A stretch of DNA of 16,836 nucleotides, taken from contig JAEWGA010000057.1 in the NCBI GenBank assembly GCA_023388555.1, forward strand, positions 1-16,836, written 5' to 3'. This DNA is from Bacteroidota bacterium (GTDB lineage Bacteria > Bacteroidota > Bacteroidia > Bacteroidales > Porphyromonadaceae). Made by a program: the position numbers and the translations under genes. Positions 1-9,700 of this stretch are shown in pieces. Position 1 is the stretch's first letter. Each line of letters opens with the position of its first letter. Below the pieces are notes generated by a model that did no database searches, was not told the origin of the DNA, and saw nothing but the letters and a program-made list of their open reading frames with translations.

Positions 1-646
1 GGTCTGGCTGCACTGTGCGCATAGCCTGGTGGAAAGAGCCTAACAAGTTAGGATAAGGCTTCAGTTGCCGCGGCATTATGGCATCTGGTATTTTGTAGGT
101 GCGTAGGGAGTCGGGGGTTTTATCTACTGCGAAAGGTCGGTTTTGGTCCTCAATACAAACCATACGGTTAAACCACAATCCACTTTTGAGTTCCGAGATG
201 GTAGACACCGCACTTTTTATTTGAAAAGGAGTGCGTGCATCTTGTATCATTCGTATGGCATCCCGTGGGGAGTATCCAGTTATAACACCCCAAATGCAGT
301 CCTTGTAAGGATCGGCATCCAGATTACGGCACAAGGTATTAAGTTGTACGGTGTAGTGTTTGTCGAGGTTTCGGGGATCCTCTACCACGGCAAGGTAACG
401 GGGACGAAGAAGCTGCAAGGTATCCTTACAGTTGTCGGGATGACTCTTAAAGTAAAGCAGGTGTGCCTGAGGATGTGCCGACAGAAGAGTATCCACAACG
501 CTCTTCCAGCCAGCCTGACTCATAAGCGAACTACGGGCAAGAATAACATAGGATTCGGGCAAGGTTCGCAACTGCGCCGAAAGGGTTATTGCTGCAGTTC
601 CAATGAAAAAGAACAGTAGCAGGAAGCGGATAGCAAGGCGTTTCAT
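1..646 (-). CDS. Secreted protein of unknown function (5' part, runs off the window)
   Basis: The reading frame opens with ATG at 646-644 and stays open to base 1, giving 215 codons with no stop, so the C-terminus lies outside the window. The N-terminus (MKRLAIRF, then a run of Leu/Phe, ending LSAQ near residue 25) is a clear Sec signal peptide, so the product is probably periplasmic or exported. The mature part contains a block around residues 80-125 with RPRYLAVVEDP, DADPYKDCIWGVITGY and a following helix-like DAIRMIQDA. I recall similar DPYxDxxWGxxTGY blocks in uncharacterised secreted proteins, some grouped with C25 (gingipain-like) peptidases, but no catalytic His/Cys pair can be identified in the visible part, so this is only a hint. 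It starts 13 nt after the sulfatase stop and is probably co-transcribed with it. The open frame on the opposite strand is its shadow. Confidence 0.75.
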   Translation of the reverse strand, partial: MKRLAIRFLLLFFFIGTAAITLSAQLRTLPESYVILARSSLMSQAGWKSVVDTLLSAHPQAHLLYFKSHPDNCKDTLQLLRPRYLAVVEDPRNLDKHYTVQLNTLCRNLDADPYKDCIWGVITGYSPRDAIRMIQDARTPFQIKSAVSTISELKSGLWFNRMVCIEDQNRPFAVDKTPDSLRTYKIPDAIMPRQLKPYPNLLGSFHQAMRTVQPD

Positions 647-659
647 CTGTTAGGTAGAA

Positions 660-2180
660 TTATTGGGGAAGAGTTACTTGGAAATGGGGGTTGGGCGTAT
701 GCTCCTGGCGAACAATTTGGAGCATCTTCTTCACCACCTGGGGGTGTTGTTGTGCTACATCGTGATCTTCGTGGAGGTCGGTTGCCAGGTTGTATAGGCG
801 TGGTGTACCCTTAACAACAATAAGTTTCCAATCACCTTGGCGCACTGCTATTTGGTCCGTCTCATGGAATTCCCAATACAAAAAAGAGTGTTTTTGTTGC
901 TGTTGTGGCCTACCTAACAAGGTGGGAAGGAAAGATATACCATCGAAGTAAGCAGTAGCTGGGTTTTCACCCCCATAACGTTTTTTGTAGTTGGATATCC
1001 CCAGGATATCGCAGCAAGTGGGGATAACATCATAAAAAGCCAGTTGGTGGTTGGAGCGTGAGCCAGCGGGTATGCGTCCAGGCCAATAAGCTATAAAAGG
1101 CACACGTATCCCGCCTTCGTAGCACTGCCGCTTTAGGCCTCGGAGCTTACCATCACGACCAAAAAATGCGGGGTCGGCCCCGCCTTCCTCGTGAGGTCCG
1201 TTATCGCTGGAGAATATCACCAATGTATTTTTGTCCAGCCCTTTTTCTTTCAATTTATCCAACACCTGCCCCACATAGGCATCCAAGCGGGTAATCATGG
1301 CTGCAAAGTGTGCGTGGGTATGCACTGCAGGGTTGTAACGGCTACCTTCGCTTCCGCCCCATGTTTTATCCTCAAAAAACACTTTTTTGTAGTGCTGGAA
1401 TATAGAATCCTGAGGCTGTGCCAACTCGGCATGAGGCAAAGTGTAGGTGAATATACCACAAAAAGGCTGGTTATGTTGTTGGCTATCCAGCCACTGCAGG
1501 GCTGCCTGGTGTATAAGGTCGGCAGCGTATTGGGGGCGTTTAAAATAGTCGTCCCCAAACATAGGGTACTGTATGTTTTGCTCCAGGGTTACGCGCACGG
1601 TAGCTGTATCGCCAAGGGCTTTACTGTAACGGTTAAGAAAGTTGGGGTAGTACAGGTGCGCCTGGAACTGACATATGTAACCAAAAAACTCGTCGATGCC
1701 CCGTTTGTCGGGAGTAGAAGGAGAGCCTTCGTACCCTCCAGCCCACTTACCAAAGAGGCCTACTTGGTAGCCATTATCTTTCATTATCTCCGGCCAAATG
1801 ATACGGTTGGGGTCGTAAGGGTGCTGACCAACCCGAGTAAAGTCCTGGTTAACACCATATTGCACCATAGGCACATCTCGCCAATACTCTTTGTTGCCAC
1901 GCACCAGCGTATGCCCGCTGTGTTGCCCCGTCATAAGGGTAGCGCGCGAAGGGGCACTAACAGGGCTACCAGCATAGGCTTGAGTAAAAAGCATCCCCTG
2001 CTGTGCCATACGGTCCAGGTTTGGCGTTTGTATATATTTTTGCCCGTAACAGCCCAAGTCTCCATAGCCCATATCATCGCAAAGGATAAAAATGATGTTG
2101 GGCTTGTTTGCCATCTGAGCCTGCACTCCCGTAGCGGTGCAAGCTAACACAGAGGCAAGTAAAGGTGTGGTATAGTTCAT
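660..2180 (-). CDS. Secreted Ser-type sulfatase (arylsulfatase family S1)
   Basis: This 506-residue protein is a formylglycine-dependent sulfatase that would hydrolyse sulfate esters, probably on a glycan. The first 22 residues end VQA-Q and look like a Sec signal, although the n-region has no Lys or Arg, which is odd. Metal-binding Asp35-Asp36 (CDDMGYGD) start the fold. The activation motif is S75-A-P-S-R79, followed by TLMTGQHSGH. Ser75 (codon AGT) replaces the more common Cys, so activation to formylglycine would need an anaerobic radical-SAM enzyme (anSME), not present in this window. Other expected residues are Lys145 (GLFGKW), His250 (YTLPH), Asp326-Asn327 (SSDNGPH) and a C-terminal GDWKLI block. 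Overall it resembles arylsulfatase A/GALNS-like enzymes; the substrate cannot be read from sequence. It follows the rpoC terminator by about 110 nt and probably has its own promoter. Confidence 0.93.
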   Translation of the reverse strand: MNYTTPLLASVLACTATGVQAQMANKPNIIFILCDDMGYGDLGCYGQKYIQTPNLDRMAQQGMLFTQAYAGSPVSAPSRATLMTGQHSGHTLVRGNKEYWRDVPMVQYGVNQDFTRVGQHPYDPNRIIWPEIMKDNGYQVGLFGKWAGGYEGSPSTPDKRGIDEFFGYICQFQAHLYYPNFLNRYSKALGDTATVRVTLEQNIQYPMFGDDYFKRPQYAADLIHQAALQWLDSQQHNQPFCGIFTYTLPHAELAQPQDSIFQHYKKVFFEDKTWGGSEGSRYNPAVHTHAHFAAMITRLDAYVGQVLDKLKEKGLDKNTLVIFSSDNGPHEEGGADPAFFGRDGKLRGLKRQCYEGGIRVPFIAYWPGRIPAGSRSNHQLAFYDVIPTCCDILGISNYKKRYGGENPATAYFDGISFLPTLLGRPQQQQKHSFLYWEFHETDQIAVRQGDWKLIVVKGTPRLYNLATDLHEDHDVAQQHPQVVKKMLQIVRQEHTPNPHFQVTLPQ

Positions 2181-2289
2181 ACTTGTATATTAGCTATAGG
2201 TGTATAGGTTACAAACTTAACAAAAAAAAGCGGAGAAAGGGCTATTTACCAAGCCTCCCCCCTCTGCAGCAGGCAAAAGCAATAACAAA

Positions 2290-2353
2290 AAAATAAAAGC
2301 AACCGAACTCCAGGGTTATGACTCAACCCCTGAAGTTCGGTTGCTTTTATTTT
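2290..2353 (-). terminator. Strong intrinsic terminator after rpoC
   Basis: Bases 2290-2309 and 2334-2353 are perfect 20-nt inverted repeats, and 2311-2315 can further pair with 2328-2332, leaving a 12-nt loop. The outer part of the stem is A/T-rich, so the minus-strand transcript ends in a U-rich stretch (TTTTATTTTTTTG). The hairpin begins 45 nt beyond the rpoC stop codon and closes the long ribosomal-protein/RNA-polymerase transcript. Because the outer stem is A/T-rich on both sides it could also work in the other direction, but no plus-strand gene is seen to need that. Confidence 0.93.
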
Positions 2354-2398
2354 ATATAACCACAAGGCAGCAGATGCTACCTTAGGCGTTTACTCTTA

Positions 2399-5300
2399 TT
2401 AGTCTTGGATTATAACAGAACCCGAATGAGCTTGTTGGCCTCCATCTTCAATATCCTTTTTAGAGGCTACCACAATACGCTGATACTCACGCAAGCCAGT
2501 ACCAGCCGGAATAAGGTTACCGCAAATAACATTTTCCTTAAGAGCCTCCAACTTATCCACCTTGCCTTGGATAGCAGCGTTATTAAGGACTTTGGGGGTT
2601 TCTTGGAAAGATGCGGCCGACATAAAGCTCTTGGTTTGCAGGGCAGCACGTGTGATACCTTGCAGCACTTGGTTTGCTGTTGCAGGTTGGGCATCGCGCA
2701 CTTGTACTAAACGGAGGTCCTTACGTTTAAGTATACTGTTTTCGTCGCGTAAGCGGCGTGCCGTAATAATTTGCCCAGGGAAAAGGTTATCGGAGTCACC
2801 TACATCGGTAACCACTTTCTTACCCCATAGCTCATCGTTCTCTTTCTGTAATTCCAGCTTATCTACAAGTTGTTGCTCCAAGAAGTGAGAATCTCCGGGA
2901 TCCAGGATTTCAACTTTACGCATCATCTGGCGCACAATTACCTCAAAGTGCTTATCATTAATTTTCACACCTTGCTTGCGGTACACGTCCTGTACTCCAT
3001 TTACAATGTAGTCCTGCACCGCATTAGGCCCTTGGATAGCCAGGATATCGGCAGGAGTTATAGCACCGTCGGAGAGTGGCATACCTGCTCGTACATAGTC
3101 GTTCTCTTGGATAAGGAGCTGCTTGGATAGGGGAACCAAGTACTTACGTTGCTCGCCAATTTTGGAAGTGATAATAACCTCGCGGTTACCACGACGAACA
3201 CGGCCAAGAGATACCTCACCATCTATTTCGGCTACCACGGCAGGGTTCGTTGGGTTACGTGCCTCAAACAGCTCGGTCACACGTGGCAAACCACCGGTAA
3301 TGTCACCACCCTTAGCACTGTTACGTGGAATCTTAACCAAGATATCTCCAGGGTTAACCTTATCGGCATCGTCACGAACTATATGTGCGCCTACTGGTAG
3401 GTTGTAGGTACGGAGCACTTCGCCCTTGCTATCCAAGATACTTACCGAGGGAGATAGGTTCTTATCCTTGCTTTCAATAATTATTTGTTCGTGGTGACCA
3501 GCAGCAACGTTAGAGTCATATTCCAGTTTGTAGGTAACGTTTTCAATAAGGTCCTCAAACTTTATTTTACCTCCCTCTTCGGCAATAATTACCGCATTGA
3601 AGGGGTCGGCTTCGTAAATAATATCGTCCTTACCCACGGTAACCCCAGGCTTAACAAAGAGTTTAGCACCGTAAGGGATATGGTTGGAAATCAGGGTCAT
3701 GCCAGTGTTAGAGTCTACCACACGCATCTCGGCCAAACGTCCCACCACCACTTGGTAGGTATTTCCGGCTTCATCCTTAGCATCTACAGCACGGAGTTCA
3801 TCTATTTCCAATATACCATCGTATTTGGCTTTAAAGAACTTCTCGGACGACACGTTGTGGGCAATACCCCCAGCGTGGAAGGTTCGGAGCGTAAGCTGTG
3901 TTCCTGGCTCACCAATGGATTGGGCGGCAACAACACCTACAACCTCGCCTATCTCTACCATCTTGTTATGGGCCAAGTTACGCCCGTAACATTTTGCACA
4001 TACACCTCGTTCCGACTCGCAAGTGAGCACCGAACGAATTTCTACCGAGGAAATCGGAGAAGCTTCAATAATTGCTGCTGCATCTTCGGTAATCTCCTCG
4101 TTGGCACGAACTATAACCTCGCCCGTATGTGGGTGTATAATATCGTGAACCGACACACGACCCAAAATACGCTCGTAGAGAGAGGCAACAACAACATCGC
4201 CTTCCTTAATCTCGGTAATGTTTAGGCCGCGCAATGTACCACAGTCGTGTTCGGTAACAATAACATCCTGCGAAACGTCCACCAACCTACGGGTAAGGTA
4301 ACCAGCATCGGCCGTTTTAAGAGCCGTATCGGACAACCCCTTCCGGGCACCGTGCGTAGAAATAAAGTACTCCAGCACCGAAAGCCCCTCCTTAAAGTTG
4401 GAAAGGATTGGGTTTTCCATCGTTTGTGCACCTTCGGTACCACTACGTTGTGGCTTGGCCATAAGACCACGAATACCCGACAACTGGTTTATTTGGTCCT
4501 TGGAACCACGAGCACCAGAGTCCATCATCATAAATATTGAGTTGAACCCTTGGTTATCTTCACTAAGTTGCTTCATCAGGATGCCCGAGAGGCGTGTATT
4601 AACGTGCGTCCAAGTGTCAATAATTTGGTTGTAGCGTTCGTTATTAGTAATGAACCCCATATTGTAGTTGGCCATAATCTCCTCCACCTCGGAAAAGCCC
4701 TCCTGTATAAGAGTTTCCTTTTCTTCGGGGATAAGCACATCGGCCAAGTTAAACGAAAGGCCACCCTTGAATGCCATACGGTAACCAAGGTCCTTAATGT
4801 CGTCCAAGAATGCAGCGGTTTTAGCAATACCACACTCCTTAATAACAAAGCCAATAATATCCCGTAAGGTCTTTTTGCCTAACAGCATGTTTACATAGCC
4901 AACTTCCGAAGGCACACACTCGTTAAACATTAGGCGTCCCATGCTTGTCTCCACTAAGTGGCGGATAGGCTGGCGGTTATCGTCCAGGTCGTCCACCATT
5001 ACTTTTATGGGGGCATGAATAGCTATCCTACCTTCGTTATAAGCTATTGTAGCCTCTTCGGGGCCGTAGAAGATATGGCCTTCCCCTTTTGCACCCTTCC
5101 GCATTTTGGTAATGTAGTACAATCCCAATACCATATCCTGCGAAGGAACGGTGATTGGTGCACCATTAGCTGGGTTAAGGATGTTATGGGATGCCAACAT
5201 CAGCATTTGAGCCTCCATTATAGCTTCGTTAGAAAGGGGGAGGTGCACCGCCATTTGGTCACCATCGAAGTCGGCATTAAACGCGGTACAGGCCAAAGGG

Positions 5301-6685
5301 TGTAACTGGATTGCCTTACCTTCTATAAGTTTAGGCTGGAAGGCTTGTATCCCTAACCGGTGAAGTGTAGGAGCACGGTTGAGCAATACGGGATGTCCCT
5401 TAATCACATACTCTAAGATATCCCATACAACAGGCTCTTTGCGGTCCACTATTTTTTTAGCGGACTTCACCGTTTTAACAATGCCACGCTCTATAAGTTT
5501 ACGTATAATAAAAGGTTTGTACAGCTCGGCAGCCATATATTTAGGCAAACCACATTCGTGCATTTTAAGCTCCGGCCCTACAACAATAACCGAACGCGCC
5601 GAGTAGTCCACACGTTTACCCAACAAGTTTTGCCGGAAACGCCCTTGCTTACCTTTAAGGCTATCGGTAAGCGACTTTAAGGGGCGGTTGCTTTCGCTCT
5701 TAACAGCCGAAGCCTTTCCCGAGTTATCGAACAGGGAATCCACGGCTTCCTGGAGCATACGCTTCTCGTTCCGCAAAATCACCTGCGGGGCACGTTGTTC
5801 TATAAGGCGGCGCAACCTGTTGTTCCGGATAATAACACGGCGGTACAACTCGTTAAGGTCCGACGTAGCAAAACGCCCTCCATCCAACGGCACCAGAGGG
5901 CGCAAGTCGGGCGGAATAACAGGGATAACCTTCATTATCATCCACTCGGGGCGGTTGTAGCCTTGGCTTTCGCGGAAGCTTTCTACCACCTGCAAGCGCT
6001 TAAGGGCCTCCTTTTTACGTTGCTGCGAGGGGTCCTTACTTGCCCGGTCGCGAAGCTCGTAGCTCAACTTATCCAGGTCGATACGGGTAAGCAGGTCGTA
6101 AATGGCTTCGGCCCCTATCTTGGCAATGAACTTATCGGGGTCCGCATCTTCTAACTCCTCATTACCTTCGGGGAGTTGGTCCAAAAGGTCCAGGTACTCA
6201 TCCTCGGTAAGAAGGTCGTTAACGTTAATGTCTTTATCGCGCAGTACCCCAGGTTGTACTACAACATAGCGTTCGTAGTAAATAATGGAATCCAGCTTTT
6301 TGGAGGGGATACCTAACAGGTAAGCTATCTTGTTGGGGATAGAACGAAAATACCATATATGAGCAACCGGAACCTCAAGGGAGATATGCCCCATACGTTC
6401 GCGGCGCACCTTCTTCTCGGTTACTTCAACCCCGCAACGGTCACAAACAATACCCCGGTAACGTATTCTTTTGTACTTACCACAGTGGCACTCAAAGTCG
6501 CGAACAGGGCCAAAAATGCGCTCGCAAAAAAGGCCATCGCGCTCGGGCTTATAAGTACGGTAGTTAATGGTTTCAGGCTTGAGAACTTCTCCATAAGAGT
6601 TTTCCAGGATCTCCTCGGGAGAGGTAAGACCTATTTTAATACGTGAGAAGTTGGACTTTATCTTATTATCTCTTTTGAAAGCCAT
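2399..6685 (-). CDS. rpoC: DNA-directed RNA polymerase subunit beta'
   Basis: This 1428-residue protein is the largest core RNA polymerase subunit; it forms one side of the DNA/RNA cleft and carries the catalytic metal. Visible landmarks, in order: N-terminal zinc site Cys66, Cys68, Cys81, Cys84 (CHCGKY...CDRCG); the switch/lid region around RVDYSARSVIVVGP (358-371); the absolutely conserved catalytic loop NADFDGDQM (470-478) with Asp472, Asp474 and Asp476; the bridge helix around 767-804 (THGARKGLSDTALKTADAGYLTRR); the second zinc site Cys815, Cys889, Cys896, Cys899; and the trigger loop around 920-940 (SIGEPGTQLTLRTFHAGG). The length matches Bacteroidales RpoC. It begins with ATG 53 nt after the rpoB stop, with no hairpin between, so the two subunits are made from one message. 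A strong terminator follows. No frameshift or missing key residue is seen. Confidence 0.99.
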   Translation of the reverse strand: MAFKRDNKIKSNFSRIKIGLTSPEEILENSYGEVLKPETINYRTYKPERDGLFCERIFGPVRDFECHCGKYKRIRYRGIVCDRCGVEVTEKKVRRERMGHISLEVPVAHIWYFRSIPNKIAYLLGIPSKKLDSIIYYERYVVVQPGVLRDKDINVNDLLTEDEYLDLLDQLPEGNEELEDADPDKFIAKIGAEAIYDLLTRIDLDKLSYELRDRASKDPSQQRKKEALKRLQVVESFRESQGYNRPEWMIMKVIPVIPPDLRPLVPLDGGRFATSDLNELYRRVIIRNNRLRRLIEQRAPQVILRNEKRMLQEAVDSLFDNSGKASAVKSESNRPLKSLTDSLKGKQGRFRQNLLGKRVDYSARSVIVVGPELKMHECGLPKYMAAELYKPFIIRKLIERGIVKTVKSAKKIVDRKEPVVWDILEYVIKGHPVLLNRAPTLHRLGIQAFQPKLIEGKAIQLHPLACTAFNADFDGDQMAVHLPLSNEAIMEAQMLMLASHNILNPANGAPITVPSQDMVLGLYYITKMRKGAKGEGHIFYGPEEATIAYNEGRIAIHAPIKVMVDDLDDNRQPIRHLVETSMGRLMFNECVPSEVGYVNMLLGKKTLRDIIGFVIKECGIAKTAAFLDDIKDLGYRMAFKGGLSFNLADVLIPEEKETLIQEGFSEVEEIMANYNMGFITNNERYNQIIDTWTHVNTRLSGILMKQLSEDNQGFNSIFMMMDSGARGSKDQINQLSGIRGLMAKPQRSGTEGAQTMENPILSNFKEGLSVLEYFISTHGARKGLSDTALKTADAGYLTRRLVDVSQDVIVTEHDCGTLRGLNITEIKEGDVVVASLYERILGRVSVHDIIHPHTGEVIVRANEEITEDAAAIIEASPISSVEIRSVLTCESERGVCAKCYGRNLAHNKMVEIGEVVGVVAAQSIGEPGTQLTLRTFHAGGIAHNVSSEKFFKAKYDGILEIDELRAVDAKDEAGNTYQVVVGRLAEMRVVDSNTGMTLISNHIPYGAKLFVKPGVTVGKDDIIYEADPFNAVIIAEEGGKIKFEDLIENVTYKLEYDSNVAAGHHEQIIIESKDKNLSPSVSILDSKGEVLRTYNLPVGAHIVRDDADKVNPGDILVKIPRNSAKGGDITGGLPRVTELFEARNPTNPAVVAEIDGEVSLGRVRRGNREVIITSKIGEQRKYLVPLSKQLLIQENDYVRAGMPLSDGAITPADILAIQGPNAVQDYIVNGVQDVYRKQGVKINDKHFEVIVRQMMRKVEILDPGDSHFLEQQLVDKLELQKENDELWGKKVVTDVGDSDNLFPGQIITARRLRDENSILKRKDLRLVQVRDAQPATANQVLQGITRAALQTKSFMSAASFQETPKVLNNAAIQGKVDKLEALKENVICGNLIPAGTGLREYQRIVVASKKDIEDGGQQAHSGSVIIQD

Positions 6686-6738
6686 AATCTTTGGATTGTA
6701 TTAGTGGAATCTTGGCAGAATAACGCTTATAGGGACTG

Positions 6739-9700
6739 TTACTCCATCGTGAAACTTAAACCTAAGCCCTTAAGCTCATGCAGCAACACGTTAAGAGACT
6801 CTGGGATACCAGGCGTAGGCATGGGAGAACCTTTAACTATAGCCTCATAGGCTTTGGAGCGCCCTACCACGTCGTCGCTCTTAATGGTCAATATTTCTTG
6901 CAAAATGTGTGCGGCACCATAAGCTTCTAATGCCCAAACCTCCATCTCACCAAAACGCTGACCACCAAATTGTGCTTTTCCTCCTAACGGCTGTTGTGTT
7001 ATTAAGGAGTATGGCCCTATTGAACGAGCGTGCATTTTATCATCTACCATATGCCCCAGTTTCAGGAAGTAGGTAACCCCTACCGTTGCGGGTTGGTCGA
7101 AGCGTTCGCCCGTACCACCATCGTACAGGTATGTTTTCCCGTAACGGGGCAGCTCGGCCTTGTCCATCCAGTCGTCTAAGTCGGACAAAGAGGCTCCATC
7201 AAAAATAGGAGTAGAGAACTTAACACCTAACTTATGGCCGGCCCAGCCTAATACAGCCTCAAAAATCTGACCAAGGTTCATACGCGAAGGCACACCCAAG
7301 GGGTTCAAACAAATATCTACAGGGGTGCCATCCTCCATAAAGGGCATGTCCTCCATACGAACAATCTTGGAAACAATACCTTTATTACCATGGCGGCCCG
7401 CCATCTTATCACCAACCTGTATCTTACGTTTCTTGGCTATTAACACCTTCGCAACTTGCAAAATGCCGTTAGGTAACTCTTCGCCATTCGTTACATCGAA
7501 TTTCTTCCGACGCATCTCCGACTCTAGTTCCTTGGCTTTACGCATATAATTGGACAATAACATGGATACCATCTTATTGGTATGCTCATCTTTTGTCCAG
7601 TTATTTATTTGCACTTCGTGGAATTCCAGCTTACCTATTACAGCGGGAGTAAGCTTAACATCCTTCTTTATTATTTCAATGTTCTCGTAATTGTAAATAC
7701 CGGCCGAGAGTTTGCCTTCTACCAAAGCAATCAACTTCTCAACCATCTTTTTCTTCAGTTCCTCTAACTGAAGCTCCAATTTCTCATCCAGCTTCTTCAC
7801 GGCCTCACGAATATTGGTACGTGGGCTCTTACCCTTATTAGCTTTCGAGAACAAGTGGGTTTTAATAACCACACCCGAAAGGGAGGGGTTAGCCTTAAGC
7901 GATGCATCTTTCACATCCCCAGCCTTATCTCCAAATATAGCATGGAGCAACTTCTCCTCGGGCGTAGGGTCCGACTCCCCCTTGGGGGTGATCTTACCAA
8001 TCAGGATATCTCCCGGATGCACCCGAGCACCTACACGAATAATACCATTCTCGTCCAGGTCCTTCGTTGCATCTTCGCTCACGTTCGGGATGTCGGAGGT
8101 AAGCTCCTCATTACCACGTTTGGTTTCACGAACTTCCAAAATATATTCGTCCACATGAACGGAAGTAAAGATATCCTCCCTAACCATACGCTCGTTTAGC
8201 ACTATGGCATCCTCGTAGTTATACCCTTTCCAAGGCATGTAGGCTACCTTCACATTTCGGCCGAGTGCCAACTCTCCATTTTCGGTAGAGTAGCCTTCGG
8301 TAAGTATCTGCCCGGCCTCAACACGGTCGCCAACTTTACAAATAGGACGGAGGTCGATGGTAGTGCTCTGGTTCGTCTTCCTAAACTTAGGTAAGTGGTA
8401 CACCTTCAGGTTGTCATCGAAGCTAACATAGGCCTCCTCTTCGGTACGGTCGTACCGTATTCGTATCTCGGTAGCATCTACGTACTCTATAACACCATTC
8501 CCTTCTGCAATAATCTGCGTCCGAGAATCGTGAACCAACTGAGCCTCAATACCAGTACCCACTATGGGGGCATCGCTACGCACCAAAGGAACAGCCTGGC
8601 GCATCATGTTGGATCCCATCAGGGCACGGTTAGCATCATCATGCTCCAAGAAAGGTATCAAAGAAGCCGCAATAGAAGCAACCTGGATAGGCGAAACGTC
8701 CATTAGGTCCACCTCCTCGGGCGGCACAACGGGGAAGTCGGACCCATAACGGGCCTTTACCGTTTCGTTAACAAAACGCCCCTTCTCGTCCAATGGAGCA
8801 TTACCTTGGGCTACCGTTTTATCCTCTTCGGCTTCGGCAGTGTAGTACTCTACGCCCGAGGCCGAAAAGTCCACCTTCCCATTCACAACCTTGCGGTACG
8901 GCGTAGTAATAAACCCAAGCTCATTTATTTTAGCGTAAACACACAGGGAGGAGATAAGTCCAATGTTAGGACCCTCAGGTGTTTCAATAGGACACAACCG
9001 TCCGTAATGCGTATAGTGAACGTCGCGCACCTCAAAACCGGCCCTATCCCTACTCAAACCACCAGGACCTAATGCCGACAACCTACGCTTGTGCGTAATC
9101 TCGGACAATGGGTTGGTTTGGTCCATAAACTGCGAGAGGGCATTGGTACCAAAGAAGGAATTAACAACGGACGATATTGTCCTGGCATTCACCAAGTCCA
9201 GCGGAGAAAAAACCTCATTATCCCGTACATTCATCCGCTCCCGCACCGTACGTGCCATACGAGCAAGCCCAATACCAAACTGGTTGTATAGCTGCTCACC
9301 TACGGTACGCACCCTACGGTTCGACAAATGGTCTATATCATCCACCGTTTGCTTGTTATTCTTTAACTCAATCAAGTACCGGATAATAGCAGTGATGTCT
9401 TCATTGGTCAGGACTTTTACATCCTCATCAATATCCAAACCAAGTTTCTTGTTTATCCGGTAACGTCCAACGTCGCCCAAGTCGTAACGCTTGTCCGAGA
9501 AGAAAAGGTTGTTAATAACCTCTCGGGCCGAAGTTTCATCTACGGGGTCTTGGTTACGAAGTTGCTTGTATATATGGTTTACCGCCTCTTTCTCGGAATT
9601 GGAGGGGTCTTTCTGCAGTGTGTTCGTTATTACGGAGTAGTCAATACCATCGGTATCCTCTTTCGTCACAAGGATAGTCTTAGTCCCCGACTCTATTATG

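Noticed and set aside
143..619. Plus-strand open frame of 158 codons
   Set aside because: It is antisense to a minus-strand frame with a good signal peptide and conserved-looking blocks that continues off the window; its own product resembles nothing known.
2185..2215. Possible sulfatase promoter, TTTG - 19 nt - TAATATAC on the minus strand
   Set aside because: The -7 element matches TAnnTTTG poorly and would put transcription start at or inside the start codon.
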